A stretch of DNA of 64,000 nt, from NCBI RefSeq assembly GCF_001984155.1, contig NZ_MTQO01000050.1:186001-250000 (forward strand). The letters are read 5' to 3'. The position numbers and the translations under genes are program-made. Each line of letters begins with the position of its first letter. The stretch's first letter is position 1. Below the pieces are notes generated by a model. It searched no databases, had not been told where the DNA came from, and saw only the letters and a program-made list of their open reading frames with translations. The DNA is from Actinosynnema sp. ALI-1.44 (lineage in GTDB: Bacteria > Actinomycetota > Actinomycetes > Mycobacteriales > Pseudonocardiaceae). Below are positions 1 through 9,581 of this stretch, one piece after another.

Positions 1-638
1 CGACGGTTTCCACACAGAGCGCGACCCAGGCTCGGGACCGGTTGCGCCGTCCCGGCGTCGAGGTGATGCCGCGCAGGCAATGGCCGCCGGGCATGGCGGC
101 GCTCGGTGTTCCGTTGTCGGGCAAGATCGCCAAGGAACAACAGGCGCTGCCCGGCCGTGCGCTCGGGCGGTTGACCGACATCGGGTGGGGCAACCGGCTG
201 CGGTCGATGCTGGGGACGGCGGCACCGGACGAGCCCGTGCCGGACGACGTGTTCGACGCCTGCGTGAAGGTGCTGTCGACGTGGAAGTGGGACACGCGAC
301 CGGTCGCGGTCGCCACCCTGTCTTCGGGCACACGGCCCAAGCTCATCCGCAGCCTGGGTGAGCGGCTCGCCGGGATCGGGCGGCTGGAGTTCCTCGGCGA
401 AGTGGAGATCGCCGGGGGCGCCGACCGGCGCGGCAACAGCGCCCAGCGCCTGGCCGGTCTGTGGAACGCCATGCGCGTCCCGGATTCGCTTGCCTCGGGC
501 GTGCGGGCCGCGGGCGGCCCGGTCCTGCTGGTGGACGACCAGATCGACACGGGCTGGACGATGGCCGTCGCCGCGAAGCTGCTGGCGGACGCGGGCGCGG
601 TGGGGGTGTTGCCGTTCGCTCTGGCGACAACGACCTAG
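1..638 (+). CDS. RecQ-family ATP-dependent DNA helicase, C-terminal part (5' end outside window)
   Basis: The frame is open from base 3 with no start in context, so this is the tail (about 211 residues) of a gene entering from the left. The end carries a phosphoribosyltransferase-like VLLVDDQIDTGWT motif followed by an alanine-rich helix and LPFALATTT. I recognise this tail from actinobacterial RecQ helicases, which unwind DNA 3'-5' in recombinational repair; it lies beyond the helicase motifs. The helicase domains themselves are not in the window, so the assignment rests on the tail alone. A stand-alone phosphoribosyltransferase-like protein is the alternative. Confidence 0.6.
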   Translation, partial: TVSTQSATQARDRLRRPGVEVMPRRQWPPGMAALGVPLSGKIAKEQQALPGRALGRLTDIGWGNRLRSMLGTAAPDEPVPDDVFDACVKVLSTWKWDTRPVAVATLSSGTRPKLIRSLGERLAGIGRLEFLGEVEIAGGADRRGNSAQRLAGLWNAMRVPDSLASGVRAAGGPVLLVDDQIDTGWTMAVAAKLLADAGAVGVLPFALATTT

Positions 639-953
639 GAGGATGATCCGCCTCGCTTCGGCGATCACCGCGAGGTGTCATCGCGTCGGCGAGGGCACGG
701 GTGGCCATGGCCTGGAGCGCGGTTCGCGAGCTGCGACCGGCTCCTTGGCGTGAAGTGGGGCGTCCGAGTCGGGACATGACCGGGTCTGGCAACTCGTCGA
801 GCCGACAGGGCGGCCTCCGGGGGCATGAGCACATGGTGTCCCGAATATCCGGGAGGTTCAGCGGAATTTCGCGGTGTGTCGAGAGGCGGTCGCGCAGCGT
901 GAAAGCGGTGGGAAACCTACTCATCGGGCGCGCTGTGTGGTTAGGTCCATCGC
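639..953. other. Intergenic gap before the MFS transporter
   Basis: No convincing gene on either strand. The minus-strand frame crossing this gap is arginine/proline-rich shadow. The only signal is TTAGGT at 941-946, seven bases before the ATG at 954. It could be a poor -10 for a leaderless start, or its AGG could be a weak ribosome-binding site. Confidence 0.4.
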
Positions 954-2234
954 ATGTCGGAGCAGGTGGCAGGGCCGGTTGAGCACAGGTTGCCGGTTCG
1001 CAAGCTGGTCGCGGCGAGCATCGGCAACGCGATCGAGTGGTACGACTGGACGGTCTACGCGACGTTCAGCACCTACATCGCGAGTGCGTTGTTCGCGCCG
1101 GGCAGTGCGGCGCTGATGGCGACGTTCGCCACGTACGCGTTGGCGTTCTTCTTCCGGCCGCTCGGCGGGTTCCTGCTGGGCAGGTTCGCCGACGTGCGTG
1201 GCCGCAAACCCGCGATGATCCTGACCATCGTGTTGATGGCGGGCGGGTCGCTCGCGATCGGGGTGCTGCCGACGTTCGCGGCGGTCGGCTGGCTGGCGCC
1301 GATCCTGTTGCTGCTCGCCCGGATCGCGCAGGGCATCTCGCTGGGCGGCGAGGTGTCGAACGCCTCCGCGTACCTCGGCGAGATCGCGCCGTCGTCCCGG
1401 CGTGGCCGGTATTCGGCGTTCTTCTACATCTCGACCGGGACGGCTGTGCTGATCGCGTCGCTGCTGGGGTACTTCCTGATCAGGATCCTCGGCAAGGCGG
1501 ACATGGTCAGCTACGGCTGGCGGATCCCGTTCATCGTCGGCGGTGTGCTCGGCTTCGTCGGCCTGTGGCTGCGCCGCACGATCGACGAGACCGAACACTT
1601 CGAGAAGAGCAAGGACAAGGCGCGGAAAGTCTCGAACCCGTTGCTGGTGACGCTGAAGAACCACCCGAAGGCGGTGGGGCAGCTCATCGGCTACTCGATG
1701 CTGTCCACGCTCTGCTACTACACGTTCTTCAGCACGCTGACGCCGTTCGCGATCAACGCCAAGAAGGCGGCCGCTGACGACGTGTTCCTGGCGTTGTCGA
1801 TCGGCACGGCGTTGTTCATCGCGTTGCAGTACCCGATGGGTGCGCTGTCGGATCGTTACGGCCGCAAACCGCAACTGTTGATCTGGTCGGCGGCGACGGC
1901 GGTGCTCATCGTGCCGCTGTCCACATTGATCACACCGGGTCTGGGCAATCTCATAGTGGTGTTCTGCGTGGGGTTGGGCCTGTACACGGCGATGACGTCG
2001 ATCGCCCCGGCGATCATGAGCGAGATGTTCCCGACCGAGGTCAGGGCGCTCGGGATCGGCGCCTGGTACAACGTGACGGTCGCGGTCTTCGGCGGCACGG
2101 CCCCGTTGGTGAACACCGCCTTGTCGGACGCGGGCGTGTCGTACGTGTTCTTCTGGTACGTCGCCGTGGGCGCCGCTGTGGCGTTCTTCGTCATCCGCAC
2201 CCTGCCCGAAACCCGGGGAATGGAGCTGAAGTAG
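954..2234 (+). CDS. MFS transporter, metabolite:H+ symporter (MHS) family
   Basis: A 426-residue inner-membrane transporter with about 12 hydrophobic segments. The N-terminus has the MHS signature: GNAIEWYDW, then FFRPLGG and GRFADVRGRKPAM, the MFS loop 2-3 motif. A second copy of that motif is SDRYGRKPQ near residue 300. KgtP, ProP and ShiA belong to this family and move organic acids or zwitterions with protons; the substrate here cannot be read. The ATG lacks a good Shine-Dalgarno. The stop lies six bases from the proB stop on the other strand, leaving no room for a terminator. Confidence 0.85.
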   Translation: MSEQVAGPVEHRLPVRKLVAASIGNAIEWYDWTVYATFSTYIASALFAPGSAALMATFATYALAFFFRPLGGFLLGRFADVRGRKPAMILTIVLMAGGSLAIGVLPTFAAVGWLAPILLLLARIAQGISLGGEVSNASAYLGEIAPSSRRGRYSAFFYISTGTAVLIASLLGYFLIRILGKADMVSYGWRIPFIVGGVLGFVGLWLRRTIDETEHFEKSKDKARKVSNPLLVTLKNHPKAVGQLIGYSMLSTLCYYTFFSTLTPFAINAKKAAADDVFLALSIGTALFIALQYPMGALSDRYGRKPQLLIWSAATAVLIVPLSTLITPGLGNLIVVFCVGLGLYTAMTSIAPAIMSEMFPTEVRALGIGAWYNVTVAVFGGTAPLVNTALSDAGVSYVFFWYVAVGAAVAFFVIRTLPETRGMELK

Positions 2235-2240
2235 GCGGTC

Positions 2241-3359
2241 TCAGAAGTTCCGGACGGGCACCAGGTCGTCGGCGTGTACGACCTCACGGCGTTGCTCCGC
2301 CGGAAGTTCGTGGCTCGACCTGCCGATGAGGGCGGGCAGTTCGACGGCGTCGAACGCGACGACGCCGCGGGCGACCACAGCGCCGGAGAGGTCCACGAGC
2401 TCCACCACGTCACCGGCGTCGAACTCGCCGTCGACGGCGGTGATGCCCGCGCTGAGCAGCGACCGGCGGCGGTGCACCACGGCCGTGACCGCGCCGTCGT
2501 CGAGCCAGAGACGACCAGTCGCGCCGGCGGCGTGACCGAGCCAGAAGCGACGCGCGGACAGGCGGGTCCCGGTCGCGGCGAACGCCGTACCGACGTCGGC
2601 CATGGTCAGCGCGCGTGGCACGTCCGCCGAAGCGGCCAGCAGGACGGGAATGCCCGCGGACGATGCCAGCCGGGCGGCGGCGAGCTTGGACGCCATGCCG
2701 CCGGTGCCGAGACCGGAAGCGCCCTGGGTTCCCGCTCGCACACCGTCCACATCGGAGTCTCCGGTGACCTCGTCGATCCTGCGGGCGGCACCGCGCCGGG
2801 GATCACCGTCGTACAAGGCGTCGACGTCGGACAGCAGGAACAGGCCATCCGCGCCGACGAGGTGCGCGACGAGCGCGGCGAGCCGGTCGTTGTCACCGAA
2901 CCGGATCTCCTCGGTGGCCACGGTGTCGTTCTCGTTCACGACCGGCACGGTGTCCAGCGCGAGCAGCTTCGAGAACGTGCGCTGCGCGTTGCGGTAGTGC
3001 GAACGCCGCACGACGTCGTCTGCTGTGAGCAGGACCTGCCCGACTGTGAGCGAATACCGCCCGAAAGACGCGGCATAGGCGTGCGCCAGCGCCAACTGAC
3101 CGACGGACGCGGCTGCTTGTTGCGTGGCCAGGTCACGCGGTCGGCGCGGGATGCCCAGCGGCGCGAGACCCGCGGCGATGGCGCCTGACGACACCAGCAC
3201 GACCTGGCTCCCGGCCGCGCGGCGCGTGGCCAACGCGTCCACCAGGTAGTCCAGGCGTGCCGGATCCAGGCCACCCGCGGCGGTGGTCAGGGAAGATGAA
3301 CCAACCTTGACGACGATCCTGCTCGCTCCGATGAGAGCTTCGCGGGTCGGTGATGTCAC
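2241..3359 (-). CDS. proB: Glutamate 5-kinase
   Basis: ProB phosphorylates glutamate at the gamma-carboxyl, the first step of proline synthesis. The 372-residue protein has the amino-acid-kinase fold ([10 protein letters not shown] near residue 15, [42 protein letters not shown]) and a C-terminal PUA domain ([16 protein letters not shown] to the end). The length is normal for the PUA-bearing form. The start is GTG, overlapping the obgE stop as GTGA, so it is probably translationally coupled to obgE, as in Mycobacterium. proA, often next, is not here; an opposing MFS gene takes its place. Confidence 0.96.
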   Translation of the reverse strand: MTSPTREALIGASRIVVKVGSSSLTTAAGGLDPARLDYLVDALATRRAAGSQVVLVSSGAIAAGLAPLGIPRRPRDLATQQAAASVGQLALAHAYAASFGRYSLTVGQVLLTADDVVRRSHYRNAQRTFSKLLALDTVPVVNENDTVATEEIRFGDNDRLAALVAHLVGADGLFLLSDVDALYDGDPRRGAARRIDEVTGDSDVDGVRAGTQGASGLGTGGMASKLAAARLASSAGIPVLLAASADVPRALTMADVGTAFAATGTRLSARRFWLGHAAGATGRLWLDDGAVTAVVHRRRSLLSAGITAVDGEFDAGDVVELVDLSGAVVARGVVAFDAVELPALIGRSSHELPAEQRREVVHADDLVPVRNF

Positions 3360-4795
3360 TCGTCCTCGTCCTCGACAGCAAGGCCGCGGCGCAGCCTGCG
3401 CTGCATCTTGCGCTCCGCCGCGCCCACTCGCTCGTTCTGCTCAAGCCGCACGTCGGTGCCACGCCCGGTCAGCATGGCCGCGACGCCGGGCGTGGACGGC
3501 TCCCAGTCGAAGGTCCACGACCCGATCGTGACGGCACACCCGGGCTGTGCGCCCATGGCAGCCAGCGTGTCCTCGACGCCCAGCCGGTTGAGCCGGTCGG
3601 CGAGGTATCCGACGGCTTCGTCGTTGTTGAAGTCCGTCTGCAGGACCCAGCGGTTCGGCCGCTCCCCGGTGACGATGAAGCCGGTGTCGTCGTCCGGGTC
3701 GGGGATGATCTCGAAACCCTTGTCGTCCACGGCTTTCGGCCGCAGGACGACCCTGGTGGTCTCGACGACCGGCTGGGCGGCCCGGTACTGCTCGACCACC
3801 TCGGCCAGCGCGAACGTCAGCTCCCGCAGGCCTTCCCTGGTCGCGGTGGAGATCTCGAACACCGGCCAGCCGCGTTGCTCGAAGTCCGGCCGGACGATGT
3901 CGGCGAGGTCCCGCGCGTCCGGGATGTCGATCTTGTTCAGCACCACGACCCTCGGCCGCGACGCCAGGTCGCCGCCGAGCGCCGGGGTGTAGCGCTCCAG
4001 CTCGGCCTCCAGCGCGTCCACATCGGACATCGGGTCGCGGTCGGGCTCGTAGGTCGCGCAGTCCACGACGTGCACGAGCACCGCGCACCGCTCGATGTGC
4101 CGCAGGAAGTCCAGGCCGAGCCCCTTGCCCTGGCTCGCGCCGGGGATCAGGCCGGGCACGTCGGCCATGGTGAAGACGTGGTCGCCGCTGGTGATCACAC
4201 CGAGGTTCGGCACCAGCGTGGTGAAGGGGTAGTCCGCGATCTTCGGCCGGGCCGCGGACAGCACCGAGATCAGCGAGGACTTGCCTGCCGACGGGAACCC
4301 GACGAGGCCGACGTCGGCAACCGAACGCAACTCGAGGACGAGGTCACGCCGCTCCCCCGGCTCGCCGAGCAGGGCGAACCCGGGTGCTTTGCGCGCCTTG
4401 GACGCCAGCGCCGCGTTGCCGAGCCCACCGCGGCCACCCGCGGCCGCCACGAACTGGGTGCCGACGCCGACCAGGTCGGCGAGCACTTCGCCGTCCTCGG
4501 TCATGACGACCGTGCCGTCCGGGACCTTCAGCTCCAACGGCGCACCGTTGGCGCCGTCACGGTTGGCGCCCTGGCCGGGTTTGCCGTTGCCGCCGCTGGC
4601 GTTCGGCCGGAAGTGGAAGTCGAGAAGGGTGTGCACACCAGGGTCGACGACGAGGATCACGTCGCCGCCGTTTCCCCCGTTGCCGCCGTCGGGACCGCCG
4701 AGAGGCTTGTACTTCTCGCGGTGCACGGAGGCAACGCCGTTACCGCCGTCACCGGCGGCGACGTGAATCACCACGCGGTCGACGAATCGGGACAC
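3356..4795 (-). CDS. obgE: GTPase ObgE/CgtA
   Basis: Essential GTPase of 50S ribosome assembly and stringent signalling. In order: the glycine-rich Obg fold (residues about 1-160), the G domain ([15 protein letters not shown]-loop, DVPGL, NKID) and a C-terminal OCT domain of about 100 residues ending in acidic EDEDE. I place the start at GTG 4795 (VSRFVDRV) because AGAGG sits eight bases upstream. The in-frame ATG at 4834 lies inside the hairpin at 4821-4850 and lacks a site. That gives 479 residues, the usual size. It is followed by proB with a 4-bp overlap. Confidence 0.96.
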   Translation of the reverse strand: MSRFVDRVVIHVAAGDGGNGVASVHREKYKPLGGPDGGNGGNGGDVILVVDPGVHTLLDFHFRPNASGGNGKPGQGANRDGANGAPLELKVPDGTVVMTEDGEVLADLVGVGTQFVAAAGGRGGLGNAALASKARKAPGFALLGEPGERRDLVLELRSVADVGLVGFPSAGKSSLISVLSAARPKIADYPFTTLVPNLGVITSGDHVFTMADVPGLIPGASQGKGLGLDFLRHIERCAVLVHVVDCATYEPDRDPMSDVDALEAELERYTPALGGDLASRPRVVVLNKIDIPDARDLADIVRPDFEQRGWPVFEISTATREGLRELTFALAEVVEQYRAAQPVVETTRVVLRPKAVDDKGFEIIPDPDDDTGFIVTGERPNRWVLQTDFNNDEAVGYLADRLNRLGVEDTLAAMGAQPGCAVTIGSWTFDWEPSTPGVAAMLTGRGTDVRLEQNERVGAAERKMQRRLRRGLAVEDEDE

Positions 4796-4820
4796 GGTGA
4801 AATCCTCTCTGGAACGCACG

Positions 4821-4850
4821 AGGGGGCGGGCCATCTGAGGCCCGCCCCCT
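4821..4850 (-). terminator. Perfect 12-bp hairpin between rpmA and obgE
   Basis: Arms 4821-4832 and 4839-4850 are exact reverse complements around a 6-base loop. On the minus strand it falls 17 bases after the rpmA stop and 25 bases before the obgE start. There is no U-tract, so it may be a partial terminator or mRNA-stabilising element that lowers obgE expression relative to the ribosomal genes. Confidence 0.7.
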
Positions 4851-4867
4851 GGTGATGCTTGGTTCTA

Positions 4868-5131
4868 CTAGGCCGATACCTCGACCGGAACGATGTTCAC
4901 GGTCTTGCGGCCGCGCTTCGCACCGAACTCGACCGCACCGGCGGCCAGCGCGAACAGCGTGTCGTCCTTGCCGCGGCCGACGTTCACGCCGGGGTGGAAC
5001 TTGGTGCCGCGCTGGCGGATCAGGATCTCACCGGCCTTCACCACCTGACCGCCGTACCGCTTGACTCCCAGGTACTGCGCGTTGGAGTCACGGCCGTTAC
5101 GAGAGCTCGATGCGCCCTTTTTGTGTGCCAT
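4868..5131 (-). CDS. rpmA: 50S ribosomal protein L27
   Basis: L27 sits near the peptidyl-transferase centre. The 87-residue protein starts [16 protein letters not shown] and contains the conserved [23 protein letters not shown] block. The N-terminus begins directly at the mature AHKKG form, without the cleaved extension known from Firmicutes. It lies 14 bases after rplU in the same operon, as in nearly all bacteria. Confidence 0.98.
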   Translation of the reverse strand: MAHKKGASSSRNGRDSNAQYLGVKRYGGQVVKAGEILIRQRGTKFHPGVNVGRGKDDTLFALAAGAVEFGAKRGRKTVNIVPVEVSA

Positions 5132-5145
5132 GGCTGGTCAGGTCC

Positions 5146-5460
5146 TTACTTGGTGATGCCGGTGACCTCGACGCGGGTCAGCTTCTGACGGTGACCCTGG
5201 CGCTTGTGGTATCCGGTCTTGTTCTTGAACTTGTGGATGCGGATCTTGGGGCCCTTGGTCTGGGCGACGACCTTGCCGGTCACCGACACCTTGGCCAGCG
5301 CGTCGGCATCGGTGGTGACGTCGCCGTCATCGACAACGAGCACAGCCGGGAAGGTGAGCTCGGTGCCCGGCTCGCCCTCGAGCTTCTCGACCTCGACGAC
5401 GTCGCCCACGGCGACCTTGTACTGCTTGCCGCCGGTCTTGACGATCGCGTACGCGGACAC
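5146..5460 (-). CDS. rplU: 50S ribosomal protein L21
   Basis: L21 binds 23S rRNA domain V and partners L20. The 104 residues start [13 protein letters not shown] after a GTG-encoded first residue and end with [11 protein letters not shown]. The GTG start is supported by GGAGA six bases upstream. First gene of the rplU-rpmA operon; its promoter should lie in the 147-bp gap after rne. Confidence 0.98.
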   Translation of the reverse strand: MSAYAIVKTGGKQYKVAVGDVVEVEKLEGEPGTELTFPAVLVVDDGDVTTDADALAKVSVTGKVVAQTKGPKIRIHKFKNKTGYHKRQGHRQKLTRVEVTGITK

Positions 5461-5607
5461 GGAAGTCTCCTGCTTGCTACTCGTTGGTGATGGGGGCCAG
5501 GTGCGCCCAGATCAAAGCTGATCGGGCTGCACACGACGTAGCCCGCTGGAAGGCGGGCCACGTACTAGGTTACAACATGGTCCTGCTCGCCCCCTCCGGG
5601 GGCCTGT
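5461..5607 (-). promoter_or_regulatory. rplU: rplU leader/promoter region with a small hairpin
   Basis: Gap between the rne stop and the rplU start. On the minus strand it contains AT-richer sequence at about 5564-5576 (a TAACCT/TAGTAC stretch that could hold a -10) and then a 6-bp hairpin, GCCCGC with GCGGGC, at 5541-5558. It resembles a ribosomal-protein leader, but I cannot match it to a named motif. Confidence 0.35.
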
Positions 5608-8412
5608 TCAGTTGTCCTGGGCCGCGTTGACCGGAGGTCCGGCCGGACGCGACGCCGACCGCCTGCGCTGACGCCGTGGCGGTGGCGCGAGCACCAGATC
5701 GTCGTCGACGCCCTGCGGCACCTCCGACGAGTCAGGAGCCACCTCGGGCTGGGCCGACACGGCGTGGCCGTTGGTGCCCGGCGTGTGCTCCGCGGCTGCG
5801 GACCTCGGCTCGGGCGCCGTCTCGCCGTTCCCCGACTGCTCGGGCTCCTCGGCCACCGCGGCCTGGGGCCCGGCAGCCTCGACCACCGCGGCAGCCTCGA
5901 CCACCGCGGCAGCTTCGACGGCCTCGGCGACCTGGTCGGCCTCGGCGGCGGCTTCCGCTGCCGCCTGCACAGCCTCCGCGGCGGCTTCGGCGGCCACCTC
6001 GGCGGACTCAGCCGCTTCCGCGGCCTCGGCGGCCTCCGCTGCCTCGGCACGGGCGCGCTCGGCCTTGGCACGGCGCTCCGCCCGGGTCGGCCGCTCCCGC
6101 GTCCGCTCGGCGGGCTTGTCCTCCGCTTTGGCGGACTTCGACGGCTGGTGCTGCTGACCGCCGCCGTTGCCGCCACCACCGTTGGCCTTGAAGCCCAGGT
6201 CGGTCGACACGATCACGCCACGCCCGCGGCAGTGCTCGCAGGTGGCGCTGAACGCCTCCAGCAGGCCGGTTCCGACGCGCTTGCGGGTCATCTGGACCAG
6301 GCCGAGCGAGGTCACCTCGGCGACCTGGTGGCGTGTCCGGTCGCGGCCGAGGCACTCGGTCAGCCTGCGCAGCACCAGGTCCCGGTTGGACTCGAGGACC
6401 ATGTCGATGAAGTCGATGACGATGATCCCGCCGATGTCGCGCAGCCGCAGCTGGCGGACGATCTCCTCGGCCGACTCCAGGTTGTTGCGGGTGACCGTCT
6501 CCTCGAGGTTGCCGCCCGATCCGGTGAACTTGCCGGTGTTCACGTCGATCACGGTCATCGCCTCGGTGCGGTCGATGACCAGGTAACCGCCGGACGGCAG
6601 CCACACCTTGCGGTCCAGCGCCTTGAGCAGCTGCTCGTCGATGCGGAAGTCGGTGAACACGTCCGACGGGCCGACGTGCCGCTGCAGGCGCTCCTGCAGG
6701 TCCGGCGCGACGTGCCGGACGTAGGCGTCGATCGTGTCCCACGCCTCGTCGCCCTGCACGACCAGCGCGGAGAAGTCCTCGGTGAACAGGTCGCGGACGA
6801 CCTTGACCAGCAGGTCCGGCTCCTCGTAGAGCAGCGTCGGCGCGCTGGCCTTCTTGACCTCGTCGGAGCCGTGCGCCTTGTCCTTGATGACCTGCCACTG
6901 CGCCTGGAGCCTGCGCACGTCGCGGGCCAGTTCGTCCTCGCTGATGCCCTCCGAGGCGGTCCGGATGATCACACCGGCGTCCTCGGGGACGATCCGCTTG
7001 AGGATGTCCTTGAGCCTGCGCCGCTCGTTCTCCGGCAGCTTGCGGCTGATCCCGGTGGCGCCGCCGCCGGGCACGTACACCAGGAACCGGCCCGGCAGGC
7101 TGATCTGAGTGGTCAGCCGGGCACCCTTGTGCCCGACCGGGTCCTTCGTGACCTGCACGAGCACGCTGTCCCCGGTGGACAGCGCCTGCTCGATCCGGCG
7201 GGCCTTGCCCTCGAGACCGGCGGCGTCCCAGTCGACCTCACCGGCGTACAGCACGGCGTTGCGGCCGCGGCCGATGTCCACGAACGCGGCTTCCATGCTG
7301 GGCAGCACGTTCTGCACACGGCCCAGGTAGACGTTGCCGACCAGCGAACCGGAACCGGACGCGGTGACGAAGTGCTCGACGAGCACACCGTCCTCCAGCA
7401 CACCGATCTGCGTGCGATCGGTCTGCTCGCGCACGATCATCTTGCGGTCAACGGACTCACGACGGGTGAGGAACTCCGCCTCGGACAGGATCGGCGCGCG
7501 GCGGCGACCGGCCTCACGGCCGTCCCGGCGACGCTGGCGCTTGGCCTCCAGGCGGGTCGAGCCGCGGACACTGCGCACCTCGTCGCGGTCCGACCTGTCC
7601 GGCTTGTCCGCCTTGGGCTTTTCGTCCCGCGCCTCACGGACGTGCACCACCGTGTTCGGCGGGTCGTCCTCGTTGGCCGCGGCCTCGTCGTCGGCCGACC
7701 CCTTGCGGCGGCGACGGCGCCTGCGGCGACGGCTCCCGCCGTCGTCGGCGGACTCGTCGCTGTCGTCCTCGGCGGACTCGGCCGCTTCCGGCTCCTCGGC
7801 GGACGCGGTGGCTGCCGGGGCCTCGTCGTCGTCCTGCTCGTCGCCGGCCTCGTCGTTCTGCCCGCCCTTGCCCCGGCCGCGGCCACGACGGCCACGACGG
7901 CGACGCCGACGGGTCGAGGCGTCGTCGTCCGAGGCGTCGTCGGTGTCGGCCTCGTCGGCCTCCTCCACGGCCTCCTCGGCGGGCTCTTCGACCGGTTCCG
8001 GCTTGGCCACCGGACGCGTCTGCGCCTCCGGCGGCAGGAACAGCGGCGACGCCGAGGCGAACAGCGGCTGCCGCGGGCGCCTGATCCCGGTGGCGGGCTC
8101 CTCGACCGGCTCCGGCTCGGCCGACTCGGCCTCGGCGACCGGCTCCGCCGGCGAGGGCGACTCCGCCGGTTGCGGCGCCTCGTCCTCTTCCACCTGGGGG
8201 GCGAGCGCGTCGACGACGCGCTGCGCCACCTCACGGCTGACGCTGGACTGGGCGCTGCGGACCTCTTCGTCCATGTCCGCGAGGGCCGCCATGACCTCGC
8301 GGCTGCTCGCTCCGAGCAGCTTCGCCAGGGCGTGCACCCTGATCTTCGGCGGCAGGTCGATCAAATCCCGCTCGGTGTTGTCGTCACCGGCGGACGCTGT
8401 CGTGTCCGACAT
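5608..8412 (-). CDS. rne: Ribonuclease E/G family endoribonuclease with IF2-N-like N-terminal domain
   Basis: Processes rRNA and decays mRNA. Of 934 residues, the first 50 resemble the IF-2 N-terminal domain (LPPKIRVHALAKLLGAS), followed by about 250 residues of alternating acidic and arginine-rich low complexity. Then come the S1 domain (GNVYLGRVQNVLPSMEAAF), the catalytic DNase I-like core (VIDVNTGKFTG, IVIDFIDM) and the zinc link CEHC. The tail is Ala/Glu/Val-rich with a tandem 18-bp DNA repeat at 5873-5908. The ATG at 8412 is chosen for its GGAGGAGC; the longer frame starting at 8616 has arginine-rich sequence that looks non-coding. Confidence 0.95.
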   Translation of the reverse strand: MSDTTASAGDDNTERDLIDLPPKIRVHALAKLLGASSREVMAALADMDEEVRSAQSSVSREVAQRVVDALAPQVEEDEAPQPAESPSPAEPVAEAESAEPEPVEEPATGIRRPRQPLFASASPLFLPPEAQTRPVAKPEPVEEPAEEAVEEADEADTDDASDDDASTRRRRRRGRRGRGRGKGGQNDEAGDEQDDDEAPAATASAEEPEAAESAEDDSDESADDGGSRRRRRRRRRKGSADDEAAANEDDPPNTVVHVREARDEKPKADKPDRSDRDEVRSVRGSTRLEAKRQRRRDGREAGRRRAPILSEAEFLTRRESVDRKMIVREQTDRTQIGVLEDGVLVEHFVTASGSGSLVGNVYLGRVQNVLPSMEAAFVDIGRGRNAVLYAGEVDWDAAGLEGKARRIEQALSTGDSVLVQVTKDPVGHKGARLTTQISLPGRFLVYVPGGGATGISRKLPENERRRLKDILKRIVPEDAGVIIRTASEGISEDELARDVRRLQAQWQVIKDKAHGSDEVKKASAPTLLYEEPDLLVKVVRDLFTEDFSALVVQGDEAWDTIDAYVRHVAPDLQERLQRHVGPSDVFTDFRIDEQLLKALDRKVWLPSGGYLVIDRTEAMTVIDVNTGKFTGSGGNLEETVTRNNLESAEEIVRQLRLRDIGGIIVIDFIDMVLESNRDLVLRRLTECLGRDRTRHQVAEVTSLGLVQMTRKRVGTGLLEAFSATCEHCRGRGVIVSTDLGFKANGGGGNGGGQQHQPSKSAKAEDKPAERTRERPTRAERRAKAERARAEAAEAAEAAEAAESAEVAAEAAAEAVQAAAEAAAEADQVAEAVEAAAVVEAAAVVEAAGPQAAVAEEPEQSGNGETAPEPRSAAAEHTPGTNGHAVSAQPEVAPDSSEVPQGVDDDLVLAPPPRRQRRRSASRPAGPPVNAAQDN

Positions 8413-8630
8413 GTAGCTCCTCCGCCCCCGGGCGCGTCCATGCCTGGACGCGGCCGCACAGGGGCCTCTCCTGTTCGGTCCCCGGCTCGCGGCCGCGGAC
8501 GTTGTGTGCCGGTCCCTTCGTCGCCTTCCCCTGACGAGAGCCGGTTCGTTGGTTCTCTGCCTTGCCTGGCCCGCCGCGCGAACGGCGGGAATCCTCGCCT
8601 CACGCCACCCGCCCACACGGGTGACACAGG

Positions 8631-9359
8631 TCAGCTGTGGACGTCGTCCCTTGACGGCTCCGGACCCCGGTCAGGGGCCAGCGGGTCGGCGATGCCACCG
8701 CCATCGTCGAGCCGTCCCTGGGCCATCCGGGTCGCCTTCGCGGGCACCGGCGGTTCCAGAGCGGCGACGACACGGAGCGCGCTCAGCACGTCGTCCGGTC
8801 GCACGACAGGTGTCGTCTGCCGTACAACTACCTCGAGTATCCCATATGGTTCGCCATCCGATGACACTTCACGGGTCCGCGCACGTACAACCGCAGGTCG
8901 GACATCGATTGTCCGCATGCCGCTCTTGGTCAGACGCTCCACTTCGGCCACTTCGGCGGCCAGGAACGCGGCCAGCGCGGCGGTCAGGTCGGCGGGCGTG
9001 ACCCCCGGCACCTCGATCCGCCACTCGCTGGCGTCGATCCGGTCGGCGAGCGACCCGCCGGTGGCCTGGACGGCCTCCAGCAGGTCCAGTCCAGGTGGCA
9101 TGGCCTTGTCCAGCTCGGGCAGCAGGTCAGCCGGCTCGACCACCTCGACCAGCTGGATCTCCACGTACTCGGCCTCGCTGGCCGCGCCGGTCGGCGCCGC
9201 GCCGATCCACGAGATCTTCGGGTGCGGGTTGAAGCCCTGGGAGAACGCCATGGGGACATGCGCGCGTCGCAAGGCGCGTTCGAACGCCCTGGCGATGTCC
9301 CGGTGTGACGTGAAACGCAGTCGCCCACGTTTGGCGTAGCGCAACCTGAGCTTCTGCAC
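8631..9359 (-). CDS. TIGR03936/DUF2344 radical-SAM-associated protein
   Basis: A 242-residue protein with the family opening KLRLRYAKRGRLRFTSHRDIAR, followed by HVPMAFSQGFNPHPK and a YVEIQL strand. These proteins have no iron-sulfur cluster of their own. They occur beside or fused to TIGR03960 B12-binding radical SAM proteins, and their biochemical role is unknown. Here the partner gene lies 1.7 kb away (11043-12965) on the same strand, separated by the opposite-strand subtilase. The start is GTG with only a weak site. rne follows 218 bases downstream, the usual order. Confidence 0.88.
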   Translation of the reverse strand: MQKLRLRYAKRGRLRFTSHRDIARAFERALRRAHVPMAFSQGFNPHPKISWIGAAPTGAASEAEYVEIQLVEVVEPADLLPELDKAMPPGLDLLEAVQATGGSLADRIDASEWRIEVPGVTPADLTAALAAFLAAEVAEVERLTKSGMRTIDVRPAVVRARTREVSSDGEPYGILEVVVRQTTPVVRPDDVLSALRVVAALEPPVPAKATRMAQGRLDDGGGIADPLAPDRGPEPSRDDVHS

Positions 9360-9490
9360 CCCAGGTGGCGACGGATTGGGCTGGTCTTGACGGCTCAGCG
9401 TTACTCCTTCTGGTGGTCTGTGACGGCTCGGCTGGTGCGTACCCGCGTCCGGCTGGCACCGTACCGGCAGACGCGATTGCGTGGATGAAC

Positions 9491-9519
9491 TTGTCTGGCC
9501 GACGCGGCGTGGCTACCGT
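9491..9519 (+). promoter_or_regulatory. Predicted promoter of the subtilase gene
   Basis: TTGTCT at 9491-9496, a 17-bp spacer and TACCGT at 9514-9519 fit a housekeeping promoter. An in-frame GTG lies eight bases downstream at 9528, so either a leaderless start there or a 55-base leader to the GTG at 9582 is possible. Confidence 0.5.
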
Positions 9520-9581
9520 CCCGCAACGTGGACAGCCGGTACCCCCGAGCCGGCCGACGCAATGTATGGAGGTCAGTGGTC

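Noticed and set aside
921-1874. Minus-strand 317-codon frame opposite the MFS gene
   Set aside because: Arg/Gln/His-rich shadow of transmembrane codons.
3350-4855. Plus-strand 501-codon frame opposite obgE
   Set aside because: Complement of a well-supported ObgE; no domain.
5764-9339. Plus-strand open frame of 1191 codons opposite rne
   Set aside because: Antisense shadow produced by the GC-rich, low-complexity rne sequence; composition is Arg/Gly/Leu-rich with no family motif.
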